A stretch of 64,000 nucleotides of DNA. It comes from Cellulomonas shaoxiangyii. GTDB lineage: Bacteria > Actinomycetota > Actinomycetes > Actinomycetales > Cellulomonadaceae. Positions within the stretch are counted from its first letter, which is position 1, and each line of letters opens with the position of its first letter. This document shows positions 8,461 to 17,473 of the stretch, piece after piece. A program made the position numbers and the translations under genes. Location of the stretch: positions 248,001 through 312,000 of the forward strand of contig NZ_CP039291.1 in assembly GCF_004798685.1 (NCBI RefSeq), in the 5' to 3' direction. The notes below the pieces were generated by a model. The model did no database searches, had not been told where the DNA came from, and was given only the letters and a program-made list of their open reading frames with translations.

Positions 8461-10857
8461 TCAGGCCGACGCGCGGGCCAGGACGATCTCCTCCGCGGCG
8501 GCGCGCAGCACGGGCGGCGCGTCCAGGGCCGCCAGGTGCGAGAGGCGCACGTGCAGCGGCCGGTCGGACGTGAGCACCTCCAGGACGCGGCGCTTGAGCT
8601 CGTACCCCGCCTGCGCGGCGTCGAGCAGCCGGTGGAGCCGGCCCGCGACGTCGTTCGGGCGCAGCGTCGGTGCCGCGCCGAGGCCGACGCGCAGCACCGC
8701 GCCGACGGGCACGTCGTGGACCGTCACGCGCAGGTGCCCCTCGGCGGTGCGCGCCACGACCGGCTCGACGGCCGCGCCCTCCACGGTGGCGACGGGCGCG
8801 ACGTCGTCCGCCACCGACAGGAACGTCGCCGTCCACGTCCGCGCCGCGGGCAGGAACCCGGTCGCACCGGTCGCCGGCCCGACCGTCAGCACGCCGGCCG
8901 CCTGGTCCCACCGCAGCGGCGTGCGCGCGACCCGGGACTCGTCGCGGCCGTCGCCCGTGCCGTCGTCCTCCACCATCGTGAACGCGCCGTCCGCGCCCAC
9001 GACGACGAGCACCTCGAGCCAGGTCGGCTCGACCGGGTCGTCCGCGGGCACCTCGGCGGCGTCGAGCGGGACGAGTGCCCCGGCCGGTGCGAGCACCGGG
9101 ACCGAGGCCAGGTCGCGGTGCAGCACCAGCTGCCGGCCGCCGTCGTAGACCAGGCCCGTCAGCACGTCCACCCACACGCCGTCCGGGAGCCACGCGCGCA
9201 CGGGCGCGACCGCCGCCGCGCGGTCCCGCGGCGTGGTCACCGCGGCGACCAGCAGCTCCGAGCCGAACGCGACCTGGCCGGGCACGTCGTACGCCTCCGT
9301 GTGCCGGGACCAGCGGTGGTACATCGGCGTCACGAGCGGCACGCCGTCGCGCGCCGCGCGGTGGTTCATGGTGTGCAGGTAGGGGACGAGCCGGTGCCGC
9401 AGGCGCAGGAACTCGGTCTGGACGGCGGCGTGCTCGGGCGCGTAGGCCCACGGCTCCTTGGTCATGAACGGGTTGTTCGAGGAGTGCAGGCGCAGGACCG
9501 GCGAGAACACGCCCAGCTGCACCCACCGGGTCGCGAGCTCGTCGTCCTTGGCGCCGAACATGTGCCCGCCGACGTCGTGGCTCCACCAGCCATAGCCGAT
9601 GTTCGCGGCCGTCGCGGTCACGTACGGCTGGAACCGCAGCGACGCCCACGACACCACGGTGTCGCCGGAGAACCCCACGGGGTAGCGGTGCGAGCCCGGC
9701 CCCGCGTACCGGGAGAACGTCAGGGGGCGGCGCCCGTCGCGCGCGGCGTCGAGGAAGTGGAAGTGGTTGAGCATCCACAGCGGGTCGATCCCCGCGATGC
9801 GCGAGTGCGCGCCCTGCTGCCAGTCCAGCCACCAGAAGTCGACGCCCTCGGCCTCGAGCCGGCGGTGCAGCACGTCGAAGTAGGCCGTCAGGAACGCCGC
9901 GTCGGTGACGTCGAACGCGACCGGCTCGCGCGTCGCGGGGTCGAGGCCCAGCGCCGCGCACATCTCCTCGTACACGTCCTCGTGCGGGCCGACGCCGTCC
10001 GCCGGGTGCACGTTGAGGGTCACGCGCAGGCCGCGCGCGTGCAGGTCGTCGAGGAACGCGCCCGGGTCCGGGAACAGGTCGCGGTTCCAGGAGTACCCGG
10101 TCCAGCCGCTGGAGATCGCCGGGTCGACGTCCGTGACGTGCCAGTCCATGTCGAGCACGGCCACCGAGAACGGGATCCCGCTCGCCGCGAACCGGTCGAG
10201 CAGCGCCGCGTACTCGTCGGCGGTGTACGGGTGGTACCGGCTCCACCAGTTGCCGAGCGCCCACCGCGGCAGCACCGGCTGCGGCCCGGACACCGCGTAC
10301 AGGGCGCGCACCGCCTCCGCGTGGTCGTGCCCGTACGCGAACACGTAGAGGTCGGTGCGGCCGCCCTCGCGCGGTGCGACCCAGCCGTCGTCGGTCAGCA
10401 GGAAGGACCGGGAGTCGTCGAGCACGGCGTAGCCCCACCGCCCCACCACGCCCGGCTCCAGGGGGATGGCGCCGTCGGCCTCGTCCAGCGTGCGCACCGT
10501 GCCGCCGAGGTTCCGGTCCGGGGTGTCCTGCCCGTACCGCCACACCGAGTGGTAGTTCGTCACCGCGCCGAGCACCGCCACGGACAGCCCGCTCGTCGTG
10601 AACGGGCCCTTGTCGTACGTCAGCCGCAGCCTGCTCGTCACGACCTCGAGGTGGCCGCCCTGGTCGACGACGCGGAAGTCCGGGACGGGCTGGCGGCGGT
10701 GCAGCGCGAACGTCGACGCGCGGTCCTCGAACACGCCGTCCTCGGCGTACTCCAGCCGCACCAGGCCCTCGGTGAGGACGGTGATGCGCCACCGGTCGCC
10801 CGCGACGACGGCACCGGGGTCGGCGACGGGGGACGTGGGCAGGCTGGGGGACGGCAT
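8461..10857 (-). CDS. glycoside hydrolase family 31 (alpha-glucosidase/alpha-xylosidase type)
   Basis: The 798-residue protein is probably cytoplasmic, since it has no signal peptide. The N-terminal beta-sandwich covers about residues 20-190. The TIM barrel holds the catalytic nucleophile Asp345 in FWWLDWQQG, the GH31 WxD motif. The acid/base Asp399 lies in [10 protein letters not shown]. The flanking [10 protein letters not shown] is the usual substrate-pocket motif. Two C-terminal beta domains follow. GH31 retaining enzymes remove terminal alpha-glucose or alpha-xylose, and the exact sugar is not decided by these motifs. I chose the ATG at 10857 because AAGGA lies 8 nt before it, while the ATG at 10866 would sit inside that site. 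A divergent gene lies upstream across a hairpin repeat. Confidence 0.9.
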   Translation of the reverse strand: MPSPSLPTSPVADPGAVVAGDRWRITVLTEGLVRLEYAEDGVFEDRASTFALHRRQPVPDFRVVDQGGHLEVVTSRLRLTYDKGPFTTSGLSVAVLGAVTNYHSVWRYGQDTPDRNLGGTVRTLDEADGAIPLEPGVVGRWGYAVLDDSRSFLLTDDGWVAPREGGRTDLYVFAYGHDHAEAVRALYAVSGPQPVLPRWALGNWWSRYHPYTADEYAALLDRFAASGIPFSVAVLDMDWHVTDVDPAISSGWTGYSWNRDLFPDPGAFLDDLHARGLRVTLNVHPADGVGPHEDVYEEMCAALGLDPATREPVAFDVTDAAFLTAYFDVLHRRLEAEGVDFWWLDWQQGAHSRIAGIDPLWMLNHFHFLDAARDGRRPLTFSRYAGPGSHRYPVGFSGDTVVSWASLRFQPYVTATAANIGYGWWSHDVGGHMFGAKDDELATRWVQLGVFSPVLRLHSSNNPFMTKEPWAYAPEHAAVQTEFLRLRHRLVPYLHTMNHRAARDGVPLVTPMYHRWSRHTEAYDVPGQVAFGSELLVAAVTTPRDRAAAVAPVRAWLPDGVWVDVLTGLVYDGGRQLVLHRDLASVPVLAPAGALVPLDAAEVPADDPVEPTWLEVLVVVGADGAFTMVEDDGTGDGRDESRVARTPLRWDQAAGVLTVGPATGATGFLPAARTWTATFLSVADDVAPVATVEGAAVEPVVARTAEGHLRVTVHDVPVGAVLRVGLGAAPTLRPNDVAGRLHRLLDAAQAGYELKRRVLEVLTSDRPLHVRLSHLAALDAPPVLRAAAEEIVLARASA

Positions 10858-10954
10858 GCGGTCCATCCTTCGCGCGCCCGCACGGGCCCGCACCCGCAGC
10901 CGGCACCCGCCCGCCCCGGCACCCGCCGGCCCCGGCACCCGCGTCCCGGCCGTC

Positions 10955-11015
10955 GAGCGCGCCACTCGTCGCACGAGCGCGCCACTCAGGACGGGCGCGC
11001 TCGTGCGACAAGTGG
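10955..11015. repeat. large hairpin repeat (GAGCGCRCC element, copy B) in a divergent intergenic region
   Basis: The perfect 16-bp arms at 10968-10983 and 10994-11009 enclose a 10-nt loop. The stem continues as CCACT/AGTGG after one mismatch. The 13-bp sequence GAGCGCGCCACTC is also directly repeated at a 20-bp period (10955 and 10975). The element sits between the divergent GH31 and oxidoreductase genes, so it is not positioned as a simple terminator. About 280 nt of this gap is otherwise empty, with short GGCACCCGC repeats. Confidence 0.75.
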
Positions 11016-11140
11016 TGCGCTCGCGAGTGCGCGGGTGCGCGGTTGGACGGGTGAGGGCTCGGGGTGCAGGGGGTGACGATCGGCGGGGAGGAGCGTGCCC
11101 GGAGGGGAATGGCCGGCGGGCGGAGGTCGTTGGGACCGGC

Positions 11141-11581
11141 ATGCCACTCGACGGTGAGTACGCCCCCAGCCCCGACGCCTTCCCGCGCGAGCAGGTCGAG
11201 CTCTTCGAGCGCTCGAACGGCGCGGAGGGCAACACGCTGAACGGCCGCCCCGTGATCGTCATGACGACGGTCGGCGCCCGGAGCGGGAAGCTGCGCAAGA
11301 TCCCGCTCATGCGCGTCGAGCACGACGGCGAGTACGCCGTGGTCGCGTCCAAGGGAGGCGCCCCCGAGCACCCGACGTGGTTCCACAACCTCACCGCGCA
11401 CCCGCGGGTCGAGCTGCAGGACGGGCCCGTGCGCCGCGAGTACGACGCCCGGCTGGTCACCGGCGAGGACCGCGCCACCTGGTGGGCGCGGGCCGTGCAG
11501 ACGTGGCCGGCGTACGACGAGTACGTGACGAAGACGGACCGGGAGATCCCCGTCTTCGTGCTGAGCCCCGTCGGCGACTGA
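11141..11581 (+). CDS. nitroreductase/deazaflavin (F420)-dependent oxidoreductase family protein
   Basis: The 146-residue protein matches the small split-beta-barrel family typified by mycobacterial Ddn. It has the central pattern [19 protein letters not shown] and then [24 protein letters not shown], where the GxxSGxxRxxPL segment contacts the cofactor phosphates in that family. Members use reduced F420 to reduce quinones or nitro compounds, and F420 use here is inferred from family only. The ATG was chosen because upstream sequence in the frame is Arg/Pro-rich non-coding-like DNA. It is monocistronic and faces away from the GH31 gene. Confidence 0.85.
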   Translation: MPLDGEYAPSPDAFPREQVELFERSNGAEGNTLNGRPVIVMTTVGARSGKLRKIPLMRVEHDGEYAVVASKGGAPEHPTWFHNLTAHPRVELQDGPVRREYDARLVTGEDRATWWARAVQTWPAYDEYVTKTDREIPVFVLSPVGD

Positions 11582-11678
11582 GCCGACTGAGCGGACTGAG
11601 CCGTCGGGGACTGAGCGCGGTCGCTGCCGCCCGGTCGCTGCCAGCCCGGTCGCGGCCCGGACGCGCGGACGCGCCGGC

Positions 11679-12269
11679 TCAGTGCGCCGCTCGCCCCTCG
11701 GCGGCCGCCGCCACGATGCGCCCCACGCGGGCGGCCCGCGTCGCCGGCCGGCGGGCCTCGGCCAGCCAGCGCAGCTGCGCGCGCCGCACGCCGGGCGTGA
11801 ACGCGTCCCACCCGGACGCGGCGGCGGGGTCGGCGGCCAGCGCGTCGGCGAGGTCGGCCGCGACGACGCCCGCCTCGGCGTCGTCGTACATCTCCCACGT
11901 GCCGTCCGCGCGCGCCGCCGCGATCACGGCCCGCCCGGCGTCCGTCATCCGCCCCGACGCCTCCACGCGCGCGAGCCGCTCCTTGGTCAGCCGCGACCAG
12001 CCGCTGCCGGGGCGGCGGCGCGTGCACCAGATCTCCGTGCGCTCGTCGTCCACGGTGCGCTGCGTCGCGTCGATCCAGCCGACCGCGAGCAGCTCCTCGA
12101 CCAGCGGCTCGTAGCCGAGCGCCGGACGTCCCGACGACGGCTTCCACCGGACGACCCACACGCCGGGGCTCGTCGCGTGGTGCTCGGCCAGCCAGGCGCG
12201 CCACCCGGCGGCGGTCGCGACGAGCACGCGCTCGTCGCGACCGCTCCCCGGGCCGGGCGCGTCCGTCAC
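11679..12269 (-). CDS. YdeI/OmpD-associated family protein
   Basis: The 196-residue cytoplasmic protein has the family's opening pattern: a WRAWLAEHHATSPGVWVVRWK stretch, a central LAVGWIDATQRTVD, then RRPGSGWSRLTKERLARVEASGRMTDAGRAVI. Its biochemical role is unknown in most bacteria. The GTG start overlaps the stop of the upstream amino acid permease gene (GTGA on the minus strand), so the two are probably translated together. The Ala-rich C-terminus resembles the helical domain normally found at the end of these proteins. Confidence 0.82.
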   Translation of the reverse strand: MTDAPGPGSGRDERVLVATAAGWRAWLAEHHATSPGVWVVRWKPSSGRPALGYEPLVEELLAVGWIDATQRTVDDERTEIWCTRRRPGSGWSRLTKERLARVEASGRMTDAGRAVIAAARADGTWEMYDDAEAGVVAADLADALAADPAAASGWDAFTPGVRRAQLRWLAEARRPATRAARVGRIVAAAAEGRAAH

Positions 12270-13813
12270 AGCGGGGGCGCGTCCTCGCCGAGCGGCTCGG
12301 GTGCGCCGCGACCGAGCATCGAGTGCCGGTAGGAGTACGCCGCGTAGATGACGAAGCCGACGACCAGCCAGGCGAGGAACCGCAGCCAGGTCAGCGTCGT
12401 GAGGTTGAGCATCAGCCAGATGCACGCCACGCCGGAGATGATCGGCAGGACCGGGGACCACGGCACGCGGAACCCGCGCTCCAGGTCGGGGCGCGAGCGG
12501 CGCAGCAGCGGGATGCCGAAGCTGACCAGCACGAACGCGGACAGCGTGCCGATGTTGATCATCTCCTCGAGCAGCTCCACCTCCGACAGGCCGGCGATGA
12601 GGGCGATGATCACGCCGCACGCGATCTGCAGCCCGACGGGCGTGTGGAACCGCCGCGACGTCTTCGACAGCCCGCGCGGCAGCAGCCCGTCGCGGCTCAG
12701 CGCGAACACGATGCGCGTGAGGCCGAGCATGAGCACCATGAGCACGCTCGTGAGCCCGACGAGGATGCCGATCGAGATGACCCGCCCCGCCCAGTCGGCG
12801 CCCACCAGGACGAACGCGCTGGTCAGCGACGGGCTGTCCTGCTCCGCGAGCTCGGTGTAGCTGACCATGCCCGTGACGACCACGGTCACGAGCACGTACA
12901 GGACGGTCACGAGCGCGAGGCCCCCGAGGATCCCGCGCGGCACGGCGCGCTGAGGGTCCTTCGTCTCCTCGGCGGTGGTCGCGACGACGTCGAAGCCGAT
13001 GAACGCGAAGAACACCAGCGCCGCACCGGACAGCAGCCCCATGACGCCGTACGTCGAGGGCTCGAAGCCGAGCAGGAAGCCCGACAGCGGCTGGTCCAGG
13101 GTGGTCGAGCCGGGCGCCGCGGGCTGCGACGGCGGCACGAACGGCGTCCAGTTCTCGGCCTTGACGTAGAAGAAGCCGGCGACGATCACGAAGATCGTGA
13201 TGGCGACCTTGAGGATCGTGAAGACGCTGTTCACGCGCGTGCTCAGGCGCGTGCCGATCGCGAGCAGCGTCGTGAACACGGCGACGATGAGCATCGGCGC
13301 CCACGCCACGTCGACGCCCGCGACGGTGGACGTCGTCGGCACGTCCATGCCCAGCAGCGTGAACGCGTCCGCGAGGTACACGCCCCAGAACTTCGCGATC
13401 ACCGCCGACGCGAGCAGCATCTCGAGGATCAGGTCCCAGCCGATGATCCAGGCGACGAGCTCGCCCATCGTCGCGTAGGAGTACGTGTACGCGGACCCCG
13501 CGACCGGGATCGTCGACGCGAACTCGGCGTAGCACATGATCGCCAGGCCGCACACGACCGAGGCGATGAGGAACGAGACGATGACGCCCGGGCCGGCGTA
13601 CTGCGCCGCCGCGGTCGCGCCGACGGAGAAGATGCCCGCGCCGACCGCGACCGCGACCCCGAGGACCGCGAGGTCCCACGCGGTGAGCGACCGGTGCAGC
13701 TGCCGCTCCGGGTCGTCGATGTCCGCGAGCGAGGCCTCGACCGACTTGCGCCGCAGGACGCCGCGGGGCGCCGGTGCGGTGGCCCCCCGGCCTGCCGTGC
13801 CGTCGTGCGTCAT
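12266..13813 (-). CDS. APC-superfamily amino acid permease (cationic amino acid transporter-like)
   Basis: The 515-residue membrane protein has about 12-14 hydrophobic helices. The first helix carries the APC glycine motif GVAVAVGAGIFSVGA, the substrate carboxylate site in this fold. The second contains YAEFASTIPVAGSAYTYSYATMGE, and a later segment has FFAFIGFDVVATTAEETKDPQR. All three are typical of the YfnA/CAT subfamily. The N-terminal cytoplasmic tail contains RKSVEASLAD, also usual there. GAGGGG lies upstream of the ATG. The downstream YdeI-like gene overlaps its stop. The upstream intergenic region contains a strong hairpin at 14011-14054. Confidence 0.9.
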   Translation of the reverse strand: MTHDGTAGRGATAPAPRGVLRRKSVEASLADIDDPERQLHRSLTAWDLAVLGVAVAVGAGIFSVGATAAAQYAGPGVIVSFLIASVVCGLAIMCYAEFASTIPVAGSAYTYSYATMGELVAWIIGWDLILEMLLASAVIAKFWGVYLADAFTLLGMDVPTTSTVAGVDVAWAPMLIVAVFTTLLAIGTRLSTRVNSVFTILKVAITIFVIVAGFFYVKAENWTPFVPPSQPAAPGSTTLDQPLSGFLLGFEPSTYGVMGLLSGAALVFFAFIGFDVVATTAEETKDPQRAVPRGILGGLALVTVLYVLVTVVVTGMVSYTELAEQDSPSLTSAFVLVGADWAGRVISIGILVGLTSVLMVLMLGLTRIVFALSRDGLLPRGLSKTSRRFHTPVGLQIACGVIIALIAGLSEVELLEEMINIGTLSAFVLVSFGIPLLRRSRPDLERGFRVPWSPVLPIISGVACIWLMLNLTTLTWLRFLAWLVVGFVIYAAYSYRHSMLGRGAPEPLGEDAPPL

Positions 13814-14010
13814 GGTGGTTCCCCTCCCCCTGGTACGGGCCGGCGGCGCGCGTCACCGTGGACCTGCCGTCGCGGCGGGGCGCCCCGCGCACGAGCATGT
13901 CGGAGACGCGGATCGACGGCCAATCGGGTGACGCGACGGTGCCGGTCGCCCACCTCACCCGGCCCGCGGCACCGGGTCCGCCACACCCGGTCCGCCACGG
14001 CCGGCGAAAC

Positions 14011-14054
14011 CGGACTTCCTCATCACGGCCGGGCGGATGTGGTGAGGAAGTCCG
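14011..14054. repeat. 16-bp hairpin in a divergent intergenic region
   Basis: CGGACTTCCTCATCAC at 14011-14026 pairs with GTGGTGAGGAAGTCCG at 14039-14054. The only non-Watson-Crick pair is a G-U, and the loop is 12 nt. It is less GC-rich than its surroundings. It lies between the starts of two divergent genes, so it is more likely an operator, an RNA leader structure or a REP-like element than a terminator. The rest of 13814-14141 shows no gene. Confidence 0.65.
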
Positions 14055-14141
14055 GGGTCGACGACGGGCGGTGGGCGGGGACGGGGGGCGGGGACCGGGG
14101 TCGGCGGGCGGGGTGGTGGGGGCGCGGGCAGCATGGCGCGC

Positions 14142-14669
14142 ATGACGCAGCAGGACGGGTCCACGGGAAGCCTCGCCGAGGACGACGTGGCGGGACGGCC
14201 CGCCGGGGACGCCCGGTCGCGGCAGGACGGCCCGGACGACGCGCACCGCCGGCCGCCCGGCGTGGACGACGCGACGGTCGAGGCCGTCGGCGGCGTGACG
14301 GCGGCCCTCGAGGTGGTCGAGCACGCGCGCGGGGTGCTGTACGAGTTCCACCGGCTCATCGGCCAGGCCGACATCGAGCTGGGTGAGGCGCTCGAGAAGC
14401 TGGAGGCCGCCGGGCACGCCGAGCTCGCCGCGGGCCTGCGCGCCGACGTGCTCGGCGCGAACGTGCTCGCGGGCCGCTGGACGTTCCAGGTGGTCGAGGA
14501 CTTCGACGCCGGGTACCACGCCACGTTCCGCGCGGCCGAGCAGCGGGTGCGCGACGAGCTCATGGCGGGCCGCCGGCACGTGTACGAGGCCGCGCTGAAG
14601 GAGCGGAACCGCACGCACGGGCGCGCGGGGCACGAGGCGCTGCCGGAGGACCTCGGCACGGGGACCTGA
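14142..14669 (+). CDS. uncharacterised helical protein
   Basis: The 175-residue soluble protein has an acidic, disordered-looking first 45 residues. A mostly alpha-helical body follows, with VVEHARGVLYEFHRLIGQ, LGEALEKLEAAGHAELAA and a basic RAAEQRVRDELMAGRRHVYEAALKERNRTHGR at the end. No catalytic motif or membrane helix is seen, and I do not recognise a named family. I prefer the ATG at 14142 because CAGCAT lies 7 nt before it and could be the -10 of a leaderless transcript. The ATG at 14133 would overlap that hexamer and add three residues. Confidence 0.7.
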   Translation: MTQQDGSTGSLAEDDVAGRPAGDARSRQDGPDDAHRRPPGVDDATVEAVGGVTAALEVVEHARGVLYEFHRLIGQADIELGEALEKLEAAGHAELAAGLRADVLGANVLAGRWTFQVVEDFDAGYHATFRAAEQRVRDELMAGRRHVYEAALKERNRTHGRAGHEALPEDLGTGT

Positions 14670-14807
14670 CGGCGCGCGGCGCCGTCGGGCGGGGTACCGC
14701 CCGGCGAGGGCGCTCGGCCGTCCCCAGCGTCCGCCGCGACGACGCGATCCCCGTGGACGGCGGGTCGGCGGCGTCGATGTCCGAGGTGTCCGGCATGCTC
14801 CCGGTCC

Positions 14808-15530
14808 GTGACCTCACTGCTGGACGCGCTGCCCGACAGCCCACGACGCCGCGCCCGGCGCGGGCCCTGGGGGCTGGTGCTCGTGGTGGCGGTGGCGGTG
14901 GGGCTCGGCGGTCCCGTCTGGCTCGACGCGCGGGCGGGCGCCCGCTACCCGGTGGCGGCGGCCGACGTGGAGACGGCCCGCGCCCAGCTCGCGGACCTGC
15001 CGGTCAAGGGCCGCGCGCCGCGCACGGGGTACGAGCGCGAGGAGTTCGGGCAGGCGTGGGCGGACGTGGACCGCAACGGCTGCGACACGCGCAACGACGT
15101 GCTCGCGCGCGACCTCGTCGACATCGCGACGAAGCCCGGCACGCAGGACTGCGTCGTGCTCAGGGGCACGCTGCACGACGTCTACACCGGCACGACCATC
15201 GACTTCGAACGCGGGCCGCAGTCGTCGCAGGTGCAGGTCGACCACGTGGTCGCGCTCTCCGACGCGTGGCAGAAGGGCGCGCAGCAGTGGACGGACGAGC
15301 AGCGCCGCGAGTTCGCCAACGACCCCGCGAACCTGCAGGCCGTGCAGGGCCGGGCCAACCAGCAGAAGGGCGCCGGCGACGCCGCGACGTGGCTCCCACC
15401 GGAGAAGGGCTACCGCTGCGTGTACGCGCTGCGCCAGGTCGGCGTGAAGCACGCGTACGGGCTGTGGGTGACGCGGGCCGAGCGGGACGCGCTGGCCCGG
15501 GAGATCGACCGGTGCGCGGTCGTGCGGTGA
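14808..15530 (+). CDS. exported or membrane-anchored HNH-family nuclease (DUF1524 type)
   Basis: The 240-residue protein has a basic cytoplasmic start, then one hydrophobic helix at about residues 21-38 that can act as signal or anchor. The rest lies outside the membrane. The nuclease core has VQVDHVVALSDAW with the general-base His in DHVVAL, then NDPANLQAVQGRANQQKG, where the Asn residues and Lys complete the beta-beta-alpha-metal fold. Cys pairs flanking the core (NGCDTR, QDCVVL, YRCVY, DRCAVV) could form disulfides outside the cell. Such proteins are common in actinobacteria, and a nutritional or DNA-degrading role is inference. The GTG start has no obvious Shine-Dalgarno sequence. Confidence 0.85.
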   Translation: MTSLLDALPDSPRRRARRGPWGLVLVVAVAVGLGGPVWLDARAGARYPVAAADVETARAQLADLPVKGRAPRTGYEREEFGQAWADVDRNGCDTRNDVLARDLVDIATKPGTQDCVVLRGTLHDVYTGTTIDFERGPQSSQVQVDHVVALSDAWQKGAQQWTDEQRREFANDPANLQAVQGRANQQKGAGDAATWLPPEKGYRCVYALRQVGVKHAYGLWVTRAERDALAREIDRCAVVR

Positions 15531-15552
15531 CCGTGCTGCGCTCGCTCCGGCG

Positions 15553-17436
15553 TCAGCGCTCGCCCGTCGGCGTGTGCACGAGCTGGCCCAGGTCGTCGAA
15601 CCGCAGCGCCCAGCCCGGCACACCCGGCCGGCGCTGCCACGGTCGCGGCCCCTCGAGCGGGCGGTACCCGACCCCGGCGGCGTCGAGCCGGGCCAGGTGC
15701 GCACCCGTGAGGCGGCGTTCCAGGTCGGCGAACCCGGCGCGCTCGCGCATCTCGCGCGGCGTCCACACCACCTCGGCGAACGCGCACAGCCGCGGCCACG
15801 TCGCGTAGTCCACGCGCCGCGGGGAGTCGAGCTGTTCCGTCCACACCTGCGCCTGCGCGCCCAGCACGCGCCCGGCGCCGTCCTCGGCCATCGTCTCGGC
15901 CGCCGCCGGGCTCACCGGCTCGAAGGCGTGCACGTCCTCGAGCGTGTGCACCGTGCCGACCGGCACGGGCTCGTCGAGGCCGGGCGCGGCACGGTGGTCG
16001 AGGTACAGGCGGTGCTCGGTGCAGACCACGACGTCGTGGCCGTCGCGCAGCGCGTCCAGGCCGCTGCGCACGCCCCGCCAGGAGTTCACGACGACGTCCC
16101 GGGGCACGCGCGCGCCGCCCACCTCGTCCCACACGCTGACGCGCCGCCCGTGCCCGCGCAGGTGCTCGGTGAGCCGGCCGACGAACCACGGCAGCAGCTC
16201 GTCCACGTCCTCCAGGCCCAGCTCGCCGACCCGCGCGAGCGCGGCCGGGTCCGCGGCCCAGGCGTCGAGCGGCACCTCGTCCCCGCCGAGGCACACCACC
16301 GGGGAGTCGAAGACCTCGACGAGCTCGTCGAGCACCGTGCGGTAGAAGTCGAGCACCGCCTCGGTCGGGGCGAGCGCGTGCGGGTTGAGGCCCCACCGCG
16401 TCCACACCTCGTCCGGCGCGGTCCCCGCCGCGAGCTCCGGGTACGCGGCCATCGCCGCCTGCGAGTGCCCGGGGACGTCCAGCTCCGGCACCACGGTGAC
16501 GCCCCGCGTGCGCGCGAACGCCACGATCTCGCGCAGGTCGTCCTGCGTGTACCAGCCGCCGTGGGGGCGGCCGTCGAACAGCGGCGAGCGCGACGAGCCG
16601 AGCTGCGACTCCCGGCGCCAGCCCCCGACCTCGGTGAGCCGCGGGAACGCCCGGACCTCGAACCGCCAGCCCTGGTCGTCGGTGAGGTGCAGGTGCAGCA
16701 CGTTGAGCTTGTGCGCGGCGGCGAGCTCGACGAACCGCAGCACCTCGCGCTTCGGCAGGAAGTGCCGCGCGACGTCCAGCAGCACGCCGCGGTGGGAGAA
16801 GCGCGGGCCGTCCTCGACGCGCACGCCCGGCAGCGGCAGGGCGGACGCGTCCAGCGGCGCGTCGCGGAACGCGGCCGGGCCGACCAGCTGACGCAGGGTC
16901 TGCACCGCGTGCCGGGCGCCGTCGGCGCCGGCGGCCCGGACCTCCACGCCCGCGGGGCCGACGTCGAGGACGTGGTGCTCGGGCGCGAGCGCCGGGTCGT
17001 GCGTGAGCGTGACGACGAGGGCGCCGGGCGGCGGCTGGTCCGCGGAGGGCGGTGCGGGGGGTGCGGTGCCGTCCGCGGAGGGCCGCACGGGCGATGCGGT
17101 CCCGTTCGCGGGGAGGGGCGCGGGGCGTGCGGGACCGCCGGGGGACGGTGCGGGTGCCGCGCACCCGGGACGGTCCGCGACCGTCAGCCGGCGGCCGAGG
17201 CGGCGCACGACCAGGTCGGCGAGCAGCGGCAGCGCACCCGCGAGCGCGGGGTCGAGGACGACGTGGACACGCTCCCACACGGCGGTGCCGCGGGCGCGGG
17301 ACGTGACTCGCACGGGGGCGGGGACGAGCGCGGGCCCCGCGGCGGCCGGCCCCGCGGCATCCGGCTCAGCGGCGCCCGGCGCCCGGGCGGGCCGGGGCCT
17401 CGGGGTCCACCCGGAGGCGTCGGCCGCCGCCGTCAT
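15553..17436 (-). CDS. glycoside hydrolase family 20 beta-N-acetylhexosaminidase
   Basis: The 627-residue enzyme hydrolyses terminal beta-GlcNAc/GalNAc from chitin, peptidoglycan or glycan fragments. The N-terminal GH20b domain (about residues 36-205) contains a Pro/Ala-rich insertion at about 92-138. The TIM barrel begins at FSHRGVLLDVARHF and includes LHLHLTDDQGWR, VPELDVPGHSQA, and the catalytic Asp386-Glu387 pair in VCLGGDEVPLDAW. The pair acts by substrate-assisted catalysis. No signal peptide is present, so it is probably cytoplasmic. It lies 37 nt downstream of an IclR-type regulator on the same strand, which may control it. The upstream frame is open, so the start is assigned at the ATG before MTAAADASGW. 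Confidence 0.9.
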   Translation of the reverse strand: MTAAADASGWTPRPRPARAPGAAEPDAAGPAAAGPALVPAPVRVTSRARGTAVWERVHVVLDPALAGALPLLADLVVRRLGRRLTVADRPGCAAPAPSPGGPARPAPLPANGTASPVRPSADGTAPPAPPSADQPPPGALVVTLTHDPALAPEHHVLDVGPAGVEVRAAGADGARHAVQTLRQLVGPAAFRDAPLDASALPLPGVRVEDGPRFSHRGVLLDVARHFLPKREVLRFVELAAAHKLNVLHLHLTDDQGWRFEVRAFPRLTEVGGWRRESQLGSSRSPLFDGRPHGGWYTQDDLREIVAFARTRGVTVVPELDVPGHSQAAMAAYPELAAGTAPDEVWTRWGLNPHALAPTEAVLDFYRTVLDELVEVFDSPVVCLGGDEVPLDAWAADPAALARVGELGLEDVDELLPWFVGRLTEHLRGHGRRVSVWDEVGGARVPRDVVVNSWRGVRSGLDALRDGHDVVVCTEHRLYLDHRAAPGLDEPVPVGTVHTLEDVHAFEPVSPAAAETMAEDGAGRVLGAQAQVWTEQLDSPRRVDYATWPRLCAFAEVVWTPREMRERAGFADLERRLTGAHLARLDAAGVGYRPLEGPRPWQRRPGVPGWALRFDDLGQLVHTPTGER

Positions 17437-17473
17437 GCGCCCGTCCGCGCGCTCGTGCGCCCGGCCCACGCGG

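Noticed and set aside
8461..12204. Very long open frames on the wrong strand or extending through neighbours (for example to 12204, or 15410-17278, 29534-33256)
   Set aside because: At this GC content stop codons are rare in shadow frames. Their translations are Arg/Pro/Ala-rich without motifs and overlap recognisable genes.
14808..15530. A homing or phage HNH endonuclease
   Set aside because: It has an N-terminal membrane/signal helix, and there are no intron, intein or phage genes around it.
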